Of a DNA stretch of 64,000 nucleotides, positions 55,381 to 63,753 are shown piece by piece. The position numbers were made by a program, and so were the translations under genes. The notes below the pieces were generated by a model that saw only the letters and a program-made list of their open reading frames with translations, searched no databases and had not been told where the DNA came from. Origin of the DNA: Sulfurovum xiamenensis (GTDB lineage: Bacteria > Campylobacterota > Campylobacteria > Campylobacterales > Sulfurovaceae); NCBI RefSeq assembly GCF_030347995.1, contig NZ_JAQIBC010000002.1, positions 400,801 to 464,800 of the forward strand, given 5' to 3'. Every line of letters starts with the position of its first letter. Within the stretch, counting starts at the first letter, position 1.

Positions 55381-56064
55381 ATGAAGAAATATATCTATTT
55401 TGGTGAATCGGTAGACGGGTATGACATACCTGTACTGAATGAACGTGAAGCACGTGCAGGTGCAGGAATATTACTTTTGCCGGCTATTGCATCATTTGTA
55501 AATTCATATATAACACATAATTTTATTTTTACAAAAATTTTTGTAACGGTCTTTATGATAGACTTTTTTATACGTATCTTTATCAACCCAAACTATGCAC
55601 CTAGCCTCATTATAGGTCGTTTTTTCGTCCAAAATCAAACACCGGAATATGTGGGTGCCAAACAAAAAAGATTTGCGTGGTCAATCGGGTTTTTACTTTC
55701 ATTAATTATGTTCTTCATTATTGTAATATTTGAGATCATGACTACAATTAAAATTGGTATCTGTCTACTCTGTATTACATTTTTATTTAGTGAGACTGCA
55801 TTTGGCATATGTATAGGTTGCATACTCTATCAGAAGATACAAAAGAACAAACCACTCTATTGTCCAGGTAATGTCTGTGTGGTCAAAACTAAAGACAAGA
55901 TACAACAATTCTCTAAACTGCAAATGACAAGCTTAGTCCTGTTTTTTACAGGTCTATATTTTTTAAGTGATAGTATGAATCACGCTAAAGATCCTAATAT
56001 AGAAGAAGAGAGATACATGAAACAAATGAAATGTGAAACAGGAAAATGTGGAAGTAGTATGTAA
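55381..56064 (+). CDS. DUF4395 membrane protein, long form with C-terminal Cys pair
   Basis: 227 residues. Contains the same core as the 54590 gene (IPVLNEREARAGAGILLL, FMIDFFIRIFINP, AKQKRFAWSIGF, FGICIGCILYQKI) plus a fifth membrane segment (about 180-200) and a tail ending ETGKCGSSM. Upstream part lacks the SCPxxxxxVD start of the short form. Redox or sulfur transport is possible from the Cys; unproved. Confidence 0.8.
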   Translation: MKKYIYFGESVDGYDIPVLNEREARAGAGILLLPAIASFVNSYITHNFIFTKIFVTVFMIDFFIRIFINPNYAPSLIIGRFFVQNQTPEYVGAKQKRFAWSIGFLLSLIMFFIIVIFEIMTTIKIGICLLCITFLFSETAFGICIGCILYQKIQKNKPLYCPGNVCVVKTKDKIQQFSKLQMTSLVLFFTGLYFLSDSMNHAKDPNIEEERYMKQMKCETGKCGSSM

Positions 56065-56191
56065 TATAAACGTAAATACTTGTTTGTATTACAATAAAAA
56101 ATATATGTAAATTAAATAATGATGAGAGAAATTTTAAAAAGAGTGTAGAAACATTCAAAAGCCAAAAGGCTTTTGAATTGAAATTAAAAAC

Positions 56192-56488
56192 TTATTTCAT
56201 TGCTGCAATGTAATCTGCAACAGCTTTGATAGTAGCATCATCCATAGAAGCTACTTGACCTTTCATAAGACCACCCATACCGTGTTGGTTAAGTGTACCT
56301 GCTTTATAACCGTTAAGTTGTTCAACTGTTTTAGCTGCATCTTGACCTGTGATAATAGCAGATTTACCTAAAGCAGCTTTTTCTCCGTTTGCACCGTGAC
56401 AACCGATACATTTAGCGTAAGCAGCAGCACCATCAGCCATAAGTAGTGTAGATCCAGCAAGTAACATTGCGATTGCGATTTTTTTCAT
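56192..56488 (-). CDS. small class I cytochrome c (c553-like)
   Basis: 98 residues with a signal peptide (about 1-20). Haem site CIGCH, axial Met in GMGGLMKGQVASM, and a C-terminal helix VADYIAAMK. A periplasmic electron carrier of the kind that feeds cb-type oxidases or nitrate and sulfur enzymes. Confidence 0.92.
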   Translation of the reverse strand: MKKIAIAMLLAGSTLLMADGAAAYAKCIGCHGANGEKAALGKSAIITGQDAAKTVEQLNGYKAGTLNQHGMGGLMKGQVASMDDATIKAVADYIAAMK

Positions 56489-56581
56489 TTTAATTCCTTT
56501 AAGTTTATTTTATTTGTTTAACATTAAGAAGATCTGCTTTTAGTAGACCTCCCACCTCTATTTTAGTTTAAGATACATACC

Positions 56582-56899
56582 TTAACAAGATGGTACGTTA
56601 CCTGAATCACTTGCATACTCATATGCAAAGTCATATACATCTGGAATATATTTTGCCTTGAATTTTTTTACTTTTGGACAAAGCTTTTTAACTTCAGCCT
56701 CAAATTTACCAGCTTCATGGATCGCTTCCCACTCATCTTGTGTATGTGATTGTGCAAACTTAACACCATTGAATCCACAAGGAGCTTTTAGCTTCTTAAG
56801 ATAAATTTTTTGACCTTTTTTCACATCTGCAGATGCAGTTGATGAAAGTAATGTCATACCAAGTAAAGCAGCAACTGCTAATTTAGTCATAGTCTTCAT
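56582..56899 (-). CDS. periplasmic cytochrome-like protein without haem motif, copy A
   Basis: 105 residues with a signal peptide (about 1-24). The mature part starts VKKGQKIYLKK, as in cytochrome c helices, but has no CXXCH. Three spaced Cys remain (CGFNGVKFA, LCPKVKK, VPSC). About 45 percent identical by eye to copy B at 57017. Both may be a haem-less c-like family that binds metal or forms disulfides. Confidence 0.75.
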   Translation of the reverse strand: MKTMTKLAVAALLGMTLLSSTASADVKKGQKIYLKKLKAPCGFNGVKFAQSHTQDEWEAIHEAGKFEAEVKKLCPKVKKFKAKYIPDVYDFAYEYASDSGNVPSC

Positions 56900-57016
56900 A
56901 TATAATCCTTTTTATTTTTAGGTAAAAGTATAATAGCACGTAATTGTGAAAATATTGTGAAGTGTGTGAAAGAAGAAGCAGAAGGTTCACAACTGCTTCG
57001 AGAAGTTACATTTGTG

Positions 57017-57340
57017 TTAACACTTTGGAACGTGAGATCCACCTTCACCATATTCATAAGTAAATTCATACAAATGTTTCCACCATGATTTTTTAATTTT
57101 ATTTAGAGGTAATTTGGGACAAATTCTTTTCATTTCTGCTGGAAATTCACCATCATCATATATCTCTTCCCATTCATCCTGATTATGCTGTCTTGCAAAT
57201 CTCACACCTGAGAATCCACAATATTTTCTCACCTTCTTCTTGTATATTTTTTGACCTTTTTTAACACTCGCAGATGCAACTGTAGGCGTACTAACCATTG
57301 CAAATGCAACAAGACTAAGTACAGTGACTATTCTTTTCAT
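57017..57340 (-). CDS. periplasmic cytochrome-like protein without haem motif, copy B
   Basis: 107 residues, signal peptide about 1-25. Shares VKKGQKIYKKK, CGFSGVRFARQHNQDEWEEI, RICPKL and a final VPKC with copy A. No CXXCH. The pair is 117 bp apart, each with its own upstream region, a tandem duplication that has diverged. Confidence 0.75.
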   Translation of the reverse strand: MKRIVTVLSLVAFAMVSTPTVASASVKKGQKIYKKKVRKYCGFSGVRFARQHNQDEWEEIYDDGEFPAEMKRICPKLPLNKIKKSWWKHLYEFTYEYGEGGSHVPKC

Positions 57341-57387
57341 TTCATTCTTCCTTTTTTATAATATAACCTTATCCAAAGTTATTGTAA

Positions 57388-57440
57388 CTACTTCAACTTA
57401 TTAAAAACCTTAAACTTATCCCAATATATATCTAAAGCTT
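57388..57440 (-). pseudogene. C-terminal remnant of duplicated cytochrome gene
   Basis: Minus-strand translation gives KALDIYWDKFKVFNKLK then stop, one residue different from the end of the intact gene at 57453 (ALDIYWDKYKVFNKLK). The two copies lie 65 bp apart (57385-57440 and 57450-57505). No upstream half of the second copy is present. Confidence 0.75.
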
Positions 57441-57452
57441 GACAATATGTAA

Positions 57453-57785
57453 CTACTTCAACTTATTAAATACCTTATATTTATCCCAATAAATGTCCAG
57501 TGCTTCATCAATTTCACTGTCACTCAACTTGGTTTTTTCTTTAATACCATATGTGTCTATAAACAGGTCAGACATGACAGAGATCTCTTTTAAAGGGTAT
57601 TTCAAATAGTGTTTCATCCCTGCTTTTACATTTTCTTCACCACTATAGACAAGCAGATAACGCATAAACATACGCTGCAGTGATGTGGGTAACTCTTTAT
57701 GACACTCCACACAATGACGTTCATACGCATTCTGGGCGAACACACATGAAACCAAACCAAAACATAGAATGATAGGCTTTACCAT
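57453..57785 (-). CDS. small cytochrome c-like protein
   Basis: 110 residues with a signal peptide (about 1-17). One haem motif CVECH (about 25-29). Its start overlaps the histidine-kinase stop by 7 bp, so it is the last gene of the two-component operon and may be a redox partner or a sensor component. No clear distal Met ligand; a His or bis-ligated haem is possible. Confidence 0.75.
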   Translation of the reverse strand: MVKPIILCFGLVSCVFAQNAYERHCVECHKELPTSLQRMFMRYLLVYSGEENVKAGMKHYLKYPLKEISVMSDLFIDTYGIKEKTKLSDSEIDEALDIYWDKYKVFNKLK

Positions 57786-58969
57786 CTTAACACCATTTTT
57801 GTACCCTCTCCCTCTTTTGAGTCTACCTCTATTGAGATATGGTATTCATCCACTATTTTTTTAACAATACTCAGACCGATACCAAAACCACCTTCACTGT
57901 TATTAAATCTCATATAGCGATCGAAAATATAAGGTACTTTTTCTTCATGTATCCCTATACCTGTATCCCAGACTACTAACAACCCTTCTCTTGATCGTAT
58001 GCCTATGGTACCGTTACGTTTGTTATATTTGATCGCATTGGATATCAGGTTATCTATGACTCTGGTCAATTTTCTTCTATCCATCATGATCGTTGACTCT
58101 TCCAGATCCAGATCATAGGCTATATGTTTTGACTGCGCCAGAACAGAGAAATACTCTACTCTGTTATAGATGAGCTCTTTGATCTCGATCTCTTCGTCAT
58201 GGTTCTGCTGATCTTCTTCCAGCATAAGATAGGTGAGGTCTTTGTAGAGTACAGAAACCGTTTTGGCTGCAATATTGATACGTGCCAGTTTGGTCTTATT
58301 TTTCTCTACCATCACATCGGTATCCATCATCTCTATATTTGCCAGTATCGCAGAGAGCGGTGTATTAAGTTCATGTGTCGTATCCTTAATAAACCTGTCT
58401 AACAGTACAATGGAATCCCGCATCGGTTTTAAAAACAGTTTAGCAAGATAGAGTCCGAACAGCATAAAAAAGATAAAGACAACCATACCATAAGTGATGA
58501 TATTTTTCCATATCTCTCCTCGCCATGCACCACTGTCTTTTACTTCTATAACAAGGTATTTCGTTCCCAAATAAAATTCATCCAGCATTTTTACTAAATG
58601 TATATGACCATTCGTAATATAGATCTCTTCCGCATCAAAACGTACATTTTCATCTTCCAGTAATGAAAATATTTTCATATGTTCTAGATCATAGATCGCT
58701 GATTTGAAACGGGGATCACGAGGATATTCGACTCTTTCAGGAAAAAAATGATGCAGTACTTTCAGTCTTCTCGTTTGGATATACGCATATTTGGTCAGCA
58801 TCGCCCGCTGATCAGAAAGCATCAGTTTTTCCTGACTTTGATAATAAAACAGTGATAGCAGTGTGATCAAAAATATGACCATGGCCACATAAAGTGTTAA
58901 AAATCTTAATAGAGATTTTTTCTCACTTCTCAACAGTGAATTTGTAGCCTTGTTTTTTAATGCTAACAA
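57779..58969 (-). CDS. sensor histidine kinase
   Basis: 396 residues read from a TTG start at 58969 with AAGGA upstream; the ORF overlaps the regulator by 47 bp. Two membrane segments (about 25-45 and 160-185) enclose a periplasmic sensor. H-box TTHELNTPLSA, N-box NLISNAIKYN, and ATP-lid WDTGIGIHEEK with GGFGIGLS. Signal unknown; the cytochrome downstream hints at redox. Confidence 0.88.
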   Translation of the reverse strand: MLALKNKATNSLLRSEKKSLLRFLTLYVAMVIFLITLLSLFYYQSQEKLMLSDQRAMLTKYAYIQTRRLKVLHHFFPERVEYPRDPRFKSAIYDLEHMKIFSLLEDENVRFDAEEIYITNGHIHLVKMLDEFYLGTKYLVIEVKDSGAWRGEIWKNIITYGMVVFIFFMLFGLYLAKLFLKPMRDSIVLLDRFIKDTTHELNTPLSAILANIEMMDTDVMVEKNKTKLARINIAAKTVSVLYKDLTYLMLEEDQQNHDEEIEIKELIYNRVEYFSVLAQSKHIAYDLDLEESTIMMDRRKLTRVIDNLISNAIKYNKRNGTIGIRSREGLLVVWDTGIGIHEEKVPYIFDRYMRFNNSEGGFGIGLSIVKKIVDEYHISIEVDSKEGEGTKMVLRW

Positions 58970-59594
58970 TTCTTTCCTTACCTATGATTTTGCGAAGATT
59001 TTTAATGTAAGTACGAAGTGCCGTATCACTAGGTTCCTCATCAAAATCCCATAAATGTTTATAGATACGTTCATGGACAATGACCTCATCCTCATTTTTC
59101 ATAAAAAGTTTAAGAAGCATAGACTCTTTATGTCCCAAAGATACCGTTTTGCCATTGATGATCAGTTCATTATTTTTAATGTCATAGGCAATATCTTTTG
59201 CAATCTTTATCAACTCTTTGGATTCATGATAAAAAGCACGTTTAAGCAGTGTTTCCACACGTATCTGCAGTTCTTTCAAAGCAAAAGGTTTACGTATGTA
59301 GTCATCACATCCGCTTTCAAAACCTTTTTCTAGGTCATCCACTGAATCTAAAGATGTGATGAAAATAGCCGGTGCGACCACGTCATTCTCTCTTGCCTCT
59401 TTTAAAAGATCAAAACCATTCATACCTGGGGTGTTGACATCCAAAAGAAGCAAATCATACTTACTCTCATATAATTTTTCCTGTGCTTCGTATCCATCAT
59501 AGACACTGACCACCTCATGACCCTTCTCTTCCAGAAATTCTGTGACGGTGTCATTGAGATTGGCATCATCTTCCAGCAATAATATTTTACTCAT
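58923..59594 (-). CDS. OmpR-family response regulator
   Basis: 223 residues. Receiver domain: LLEDDANLNDT, phosphoacceptor Asp in LLLLDVNTPGMNGFD, ITSLDS, Lys in YIRKPFALKEL. C-terminal winged-helix DNA-binding domain. Partner of the kinase downstream. It starts one base after the thioredoxin stop. Confidence 0.93.
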   Translation of the reverse strand: MSKILLLEDDANLNDTVTEFLEEKGHEVVSVYDGYEAQEKLYESKYDLLLLDVNTPGMNGFDLLKEARENDVVAPAIFITSLDSVDDLEKGFESGCDDYIRKPFALKELQIRVETLLKRAFYHESKELIKIAKDIAYDIKNNELIINGKTVSLGHKESMLLKLFMKNEDEVIVHERIYKHLWDFDEEPSDTALRTYIKNLRKIIGKERIVSIKKQGYKFTVEK

Positions 59595-60023
59595 CTACAG
59601 ATACTGCCTTACCCAGCTTTGTAGTCTACCGGCATCTAACGCACCACTCACTCTATCCACCTCTTTACCATTTTTAAACACGATGAGCGTAGGTATGCTC
59701 TGTATACCGTACTGGGCACCTAGGACCTGCTGTTCATCCGTATTGACCTTCACGAACTGCGCCTGAAGCGGCATTGCCAAAGCAACTTCTTCAAAAGCAG
59801 GAGCCATCTGCAGACAAGGTCCACACCAAGGAGCCCAAAAATCAACGATTACAGGAATTTCCGAGTTCGCTACAAAGGTACCCAGCTTATCTGCATCTAC
59901 AGAGACAGGTGCACTCTTCAGCAAAGAGTTCTTACATCCGCCACAGTTCGCTTTACTGTATGATGCTTTCTTAGGTATACGGTTCACTTTGAGACAATGT
60001 GGACATACAACATTAACATTCAT
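59595..60023 (-). CDS. trxC: thioredoxin 2 (zinc-type)
   Basis: 142 residues. N-terminal zinc motif with two Cys pairs (CPHC, CGGC) before the thioredoxin fold, active site WAPWCGPC, then QSIPTLIVFKNG. Reduces disulfides; TrxC is often induced by oxidative stress. Upstream of the regulator in the same operon. Confidence 0.93.
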   Translation of the reverse strand: MNVNVVCPHCLKVNRIPKKASYSKANCGGCKNSLLKSAPVSVDADKLGTFVANSEIPVIVDFWAPWCGPCLQMAPAFEEVALAMPLQAQFVKVNTDEQQVLGAQYGIQSIPTLIVFKNGKEVDRVSGALDAGRLQSWVRQYL

Positions 60024-60138
60024 AAGAAAAACCCCTTATTTAGATTAATTTTTACTTTCTTAGGTATTATAGCAAATAAATTAAATAAGCACATGGCTAC
60101 ATACTTATCGTAGTTGTGGTGAAATGAAAGGATAGTGA

Positions 60139-60663
60139 ATGACAAAAGAACTCATAGTCGGTGGTGGATGTTTCTGGTGTACGGAAGCAGTATTTGAATT
60201 ACTCAAAGGTGTGAATGATGTGGAAAGTGGGTACGCAAATGGACATACACCCAATCCAACCTACAGAGATATCTGTACAGGTGATACAGGGTATGCAGAG
60301 GTCATTAAGATCACATATGATGACAGCATCATTACCGTAGACACGTTACTGGAGATCTTTTTTGTCATACACGACCCTACCACACTCAACCGGCAAGGCG
60401 CGGACAGAGGCACACAATACCGATCAACCATCCTCTATACTGAGGAAGAGACCAAAAAGGCTGCCGAGGCGACGATGGAAGCAGCACAAGCAGAGTGGAA
60501 TGATCCTATCGTCACCAAGATCGAACCGCTTGAGAACTACTACAAAGCTGAAGCGTACCATCAGGACTATTACCAGCAAAATCCTATGCAGGGGTACTGC
60601 ATGGCAGTCATCCCTCCAAAACTACAGAAACTCAAAGCGAAGTTTGGCAAAGAGGTGAAGTAA
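60139..60663 (+). CDS. msrA: peptide-methionine (S)-S-oxide reductase
   Basis: 174 residues. Active Cys in GGGCFWCTEAVF, TGYAEVIKITYD, RQGADRGTQYRS. Repairs oxidised methionine. Divergent from trxC, a thioredoxin that can recycle it. Confidence 0.95.
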   Translation: MTKELIVGGGCFWCTEAVFELLKGVNDVESGYANGHTPNPTYRDICTGDTGYAEVIKITYDDSIITVDTLLEIFFVIHDPTTLNRQGADRGTQYRSTILYTEEETKKAAEATMEAAQAEWNDPIVTKIEPLENYYKAEAYHQDYYQQNPMQGYCMAVIPPKLQKLKAKFGKEVK

Positions 60664-60826
60664 CCTCCCCATCAGGGTAAAAACTCATCTAGATCTCTCA
60701 AGAACTCTATATTTTATGTTTCTTTAATTTATGGCATGTATAATCCCATACTTTTTTATAATAAGTAAAAATAATAAAAAAAATAACTTATTGTAAATAA
60801 TTTTATTTAAACTAAAGGAACCTATT

Positions 60827-61981
60827 ATGTTGAAAAAATATTTGGCATCATCATTTTTGCTGCTTGTATTGTTTATGGTTAATGCCCATGCGTCATTTTC
60901 GACTGGTCTGCAGAGTCTTGTCAGCCAGGGAAATACGCTCGATGCTAACCTCTCTTCATTCAGTTTTGATCAGGGGGATGACTGTTCCAAACTGGGAACA
61001 CTGAATACCTCTATTGAAACATATATCGAAAGCATTGAGACGGTCTATGCGCAGCTATCTTCGCCTCTGAGCCTGACACAGGGGGATCTAACATCGCTTG
61101 ATGACCTAAGCAACATCAGCAGATCTATGGCCCAAGAGAGTGCACGTATAGCGTTGGAGCTCAATAGTATCGAATCGGTTGCCGACCTTTTCGAATACCG
61201 GGCAGGACTCAGCGCTATGCTACGTCTTTCGGACGATATCGGTACGATGGCAGACCGTATCCTAGAGATGGCTAACCGTATTTTGGTCATGGCAGACAAT
61301 ATCGGTTCGATGGCGGACAAAATCGTCTTTACCATTACGCTGCAAAGCACAAATATGCAGTTCATTCAGACTTCCCTACTGATGACACAGGAAAATCTGG
61401 CTGCACTCAACAGCTCTCTTTCGTCGATTGCCTACAACCTCACCCTTGGACAGATTCAATCGGACGGCGATGCGCTTAATTCTGATATGCAGACAACCAT
61501 ACTGACCAACTTGAACATGGCAGATGAACTGAGCCAGCTACAGGCACAGTCTGCACAATTGATGGGAAAAGTCGTCAGCCTCTATACATTCGTCAGTATG
61601 AACAGTGCTGTGGCTTCGCACTATATCAATGGTGACACGCTGACCTATTTCAGTGATCTCTCAGAGATTCACAGGGCTCTGGCTTTGAGTACCGAAAATT
61701 TTGCACAAACCGTGCAGCTGCTTGCTCCGCTAACGAGTACGCCTGTCCTTTCCGATGCCACGAATTCCATGCTGAAGCTGGTACAGGATATCAAACTGAT
61801 GAGTGACCGTATCATGGAGATGAGTGACAAGATCATCGTTATGGCCGACAACATTGGTGTGATGAGCGTACGGATAGTCGAGGTTGAAGGGATACAGGCA
61901 TCGAACATGGCTTATACTGTCGATTCCCTGACCACTGCGCAAAATATCACTGTCGGCATCATCGAGTCCTATGGACTGTAA
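60827..61981 (+). CDS. secreted heptad-repeat protein (MADxIxx repeats), copy A
   Basis: 384 residues with a signal peptide (about 1-22). Two modules, at about 131-166 and 315-350, built of seven-residue repeats of the form MADxIxx (IGTMADRILEMANRIL shown; a second one ends MADNIGVMSVR), each followed by QSTNM or QASNM. Ile and Met fall at coiled-coil core positions. The rest is helical and Ser/Leu-rich. One Cys. It overlaps the frame of copy B. The gene is more GC-rich than its neighbours. No family recognised. Confidence 0.7.
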   Translation: MLKKYLASSFLLLVLFMVNAHASFSTGLQSLVSQGNTLDANLSSFSFDQGDDCSKLGTLNTSIETYIESIETVYAQLSSPLSLTQGDLTSLDDLSNISRSMAQESARIALELNSIESVADLFEYRAGLSAMLRLSDDIGTMADRILEMANRILVMADNIGSMADKIVFTITLQSTNMQFIQTSLLMTQENLAALNSSLSSIAYNLTLGQIQSDGDALNSDMQTTILTNLNMADELSQLQAQSAQLMGKVVSLYTFVSMNSAVASHYINGDTLTYFSDLSEIHRALALSTENFAQTVQLLAPLTSTPVLSDATNSMLKLVQDIKLMSDRIMEMSDKIIVMADNIGVMSVRIVEVEGIQASNMAYTVDSLTTAQNITVGIIESYGL

Positions 61982-61997
61982 GAAAAAGGAGAATCGA

Positions 61998-63161
61998 ATG
62001 AAACAATTATGGAACAACTTTATTGGCGCTGCCGCTGTTTTTATGCTTTTTATGGGTATGCCCGCAGCCGCAGCCTTGAAGGAAGACCTGCAAGACCTTG
62101 CCGTTCAGTCTGAAACATTCAGAAGTGAGTTGAGCACACTTGAGCTCAATGCCTCTTCTGTCTGTGCACCGCTGGTACAAGCCAACCAAAAGGCACGCGA
62201 TATGGTCAATGCCATCAGCGCTGTCGATGACAACCTCTCTGCACCTTTACAGATCGATGCTGAGATCCTCGATGCCATTGAACTGCTTTCAGTCACAAAC
62301 CTGAGCATGGCAAACGAAGCGCTGCGACTCTCACTTGACCTGCAGCAACTTGAGAATACGGCCTCGGTACTGACCATCAAAGACGGCATTACCTCTATGC
62401 TTCAGCTCTCCGATGATATCGGTACGATGGCAGACAGGATTGGTGAGATGGCAGACAAGATTCTTGTCATGGCCGACAACATCGACATCATGGCTGACCG
62501 CATTATTGCGACTCAGGAGATTCAAAGTGCGAACATGACCACCAGTATCGATACACTGCTACAGACACAGACCAATGCATTGACGCTGGTCTCGGTCATC
62601 GAGACAAGTACACGTGAACTTGAATACGATGCGCTTATCACTGACGGTATGGAACTCTCCTCGCGTATGCACGCAGTGATGCTCAACCCGTGGACAATGA
62701 ACTACCAGCTACAAGGTGTCGCAGATGACGTCAAGAGCTTTCTTCAACAGGTCACGGCACTCAGCAACGCGATCAAGAACGATGCAGTAAACGGCACACT
62801 TTATATCGATGGTACGTCGATGATGCAGCTTTATGACATGTCGACTATGCTGACCTTTGTCGCAACGGCAGTTGACGGCTATGTCATTGCGATCGAGGGG
62901 CTAGAGCCGACAACATCGACAGCGACACTCGAAGACTCGCTCAACAGTATGCTTCAGCTTTCAGCCGATATCGGTATCATGGCCGACCGGATTGGAGAGA
63001 TGGGCGATACCATCCTGGCCATGGCAGACAATATCGGAATGGTGGCCGATACCTTTATCACAACACAGCAGTTTCAAAGTGCGAACCTTTTCGCAACGCG
63101 AAACTCCGTCCTCGCGGTACAACAGATGGCCATCGCCATTATTGTCTCCAGAGGTCTTTAA
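61998..63161 (+). CDS. secreted heptad-repeat protein (MADxIxx repeats), copy B
   Basis: 387 residues from the ATG at 61998, which follows AAGGAG; the frame opens at 61971 inside copy A. Signal peptide about 1-25. Modules at about 134-170 and 318-353 have the same design as copy A (IGTMADRIGEMADKIL, MADNIDIMADRII; then SADIGIMADRIGEMGD). Same total length, same module positions, C-terminus IIVSRGL versus IIESYGL: a tandem duplicate. GC content is clearly above the flanking genes. Confidence 0.72.
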   Translation: MKQLWNNFIGAAAVFMLFMGMPAAAALKEDLQDLAVQSETFRSELSTLELNASSVCAPLVQANQKARDMVNAISAVDDNLSAPLQIDAEILDAIELLSVTNLSMANEALRLSLDLQQLENTASVLTIKDGITSMLQLSDDIGTMADRIGEMADKILVMADNIDIMADRIIATQEIQSANMTTSIDTLLQTQTNALTLVSVIETSTRELEYDALITDGMELSSRMHAVMLNPWTMNYQLQGVADDVKSFLQQVTALSNAIKNDAVNGTLYIDGTSMMQLYDMSTMLTFVATAVDGYVIAIEGLEPTTSTATLEDSLNSMLQLSADIGIMADRIGEMGDTILAMADNIGMVADTFITTQQFQSANLFATRNSVLAVQQMAIAIIVSRGL

Positions 63162-63278
63162 ACTCATCCCCAAGCTTCAGCTTGCGGGAAGCATATAAAA
63201 GTGCAGAAGCTGTATTAACAAAATGTATTATAGTTTCTGATGCTATCTAAAATTATAAGATGATCTACTTTCGAATAT

Positions 63279-63476
63279 CTATTTTTTTAAAGGATTATCA
63301 CTGCGCTTTTTAACCTTGCGCTGTTGTTCTTCAGAGATATTAGGCTCAGAAAATGTCACTTGATTGTAAATGACACATCCTTTACATCCAGGATCACACT
63401 TATGAGAAAGTTTGATACACCACTCTTTCTCTTCTCCGTTTGTTCCCATATATTGACATGTCCATCCACTGCTCAT
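63279..63476 (-). CDS. small Cys-rich protein, 65 residues
   Basis: Six Cys and one His in 65 residues (SGWTCQY, EWCIKLSHKCDPGCKGCVIY), so a small metal-binding or disulfide-knit protein. The tail is Lys/Arg-rich. Its Shine-Dalgarno (AGGAGG) lies within the left terminal repeat of the adjacent 63482-63748 element. No family recognised; no signal peptide. Confidence 0.6.
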   Translation of the reverse strand: MSSGWTCQYMGTNGEEKEWCIKLSHKCDPGCKGCVIYNQVTFSEPNISEEQQRKVKKRSDNPLKK

Positions 63477-63481
63477 AATAA

Positions 63482-63748
63482 GAACCTCCTGTATAACTAT
63501 AGATATTCTTAACTATACTAGCTTTTTCTTAAGCTAGGCACTCACTTGCAGGACTAGCCTAAGCTAATTCAAAAGTGAGTAACGACGCATAAGGTAAAGC
63601 TAGTATTGCCCATAGGGTGAACTTTGCAAAAGTAATCTTTCACAAGATATTTACTTGACGTAGCTTTAACTAGGACTACGTAAATCTCTTACAAAATCTC
63701 ACCTTTGCAAAACTCATTATGAGTATCTATAGTTATACAGGAGGGTTC
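63482..63748. mobile_element. 267-bp element with ~27-bp terminal inverted repeats (MITE-like)
   Basis: GAACCTCCTGTATAACTATA at 63482 and its near-perfect inverse ending at 63748 agree over about 26 of 28 positions with one gap. The interior is AT-rich and full of short inverted repeats (actagcttt/aaagctagt; acgtag/ctacgt; gtgaa/ttcac) and holds no gene. No clear target-site duplication was found. It may be a miniature element or a structured RNA-coding stretch. Confidence 0.55.
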
Positions 63749-63753
63749 ACATC

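Noticed and set aside
60827-63161. CRISPR or satellite repeat suggested by MAD heptads
   Set aside because: The repetition is at protein level within open frames with signal peptides; DNA repeats are imperfect and in codon register.
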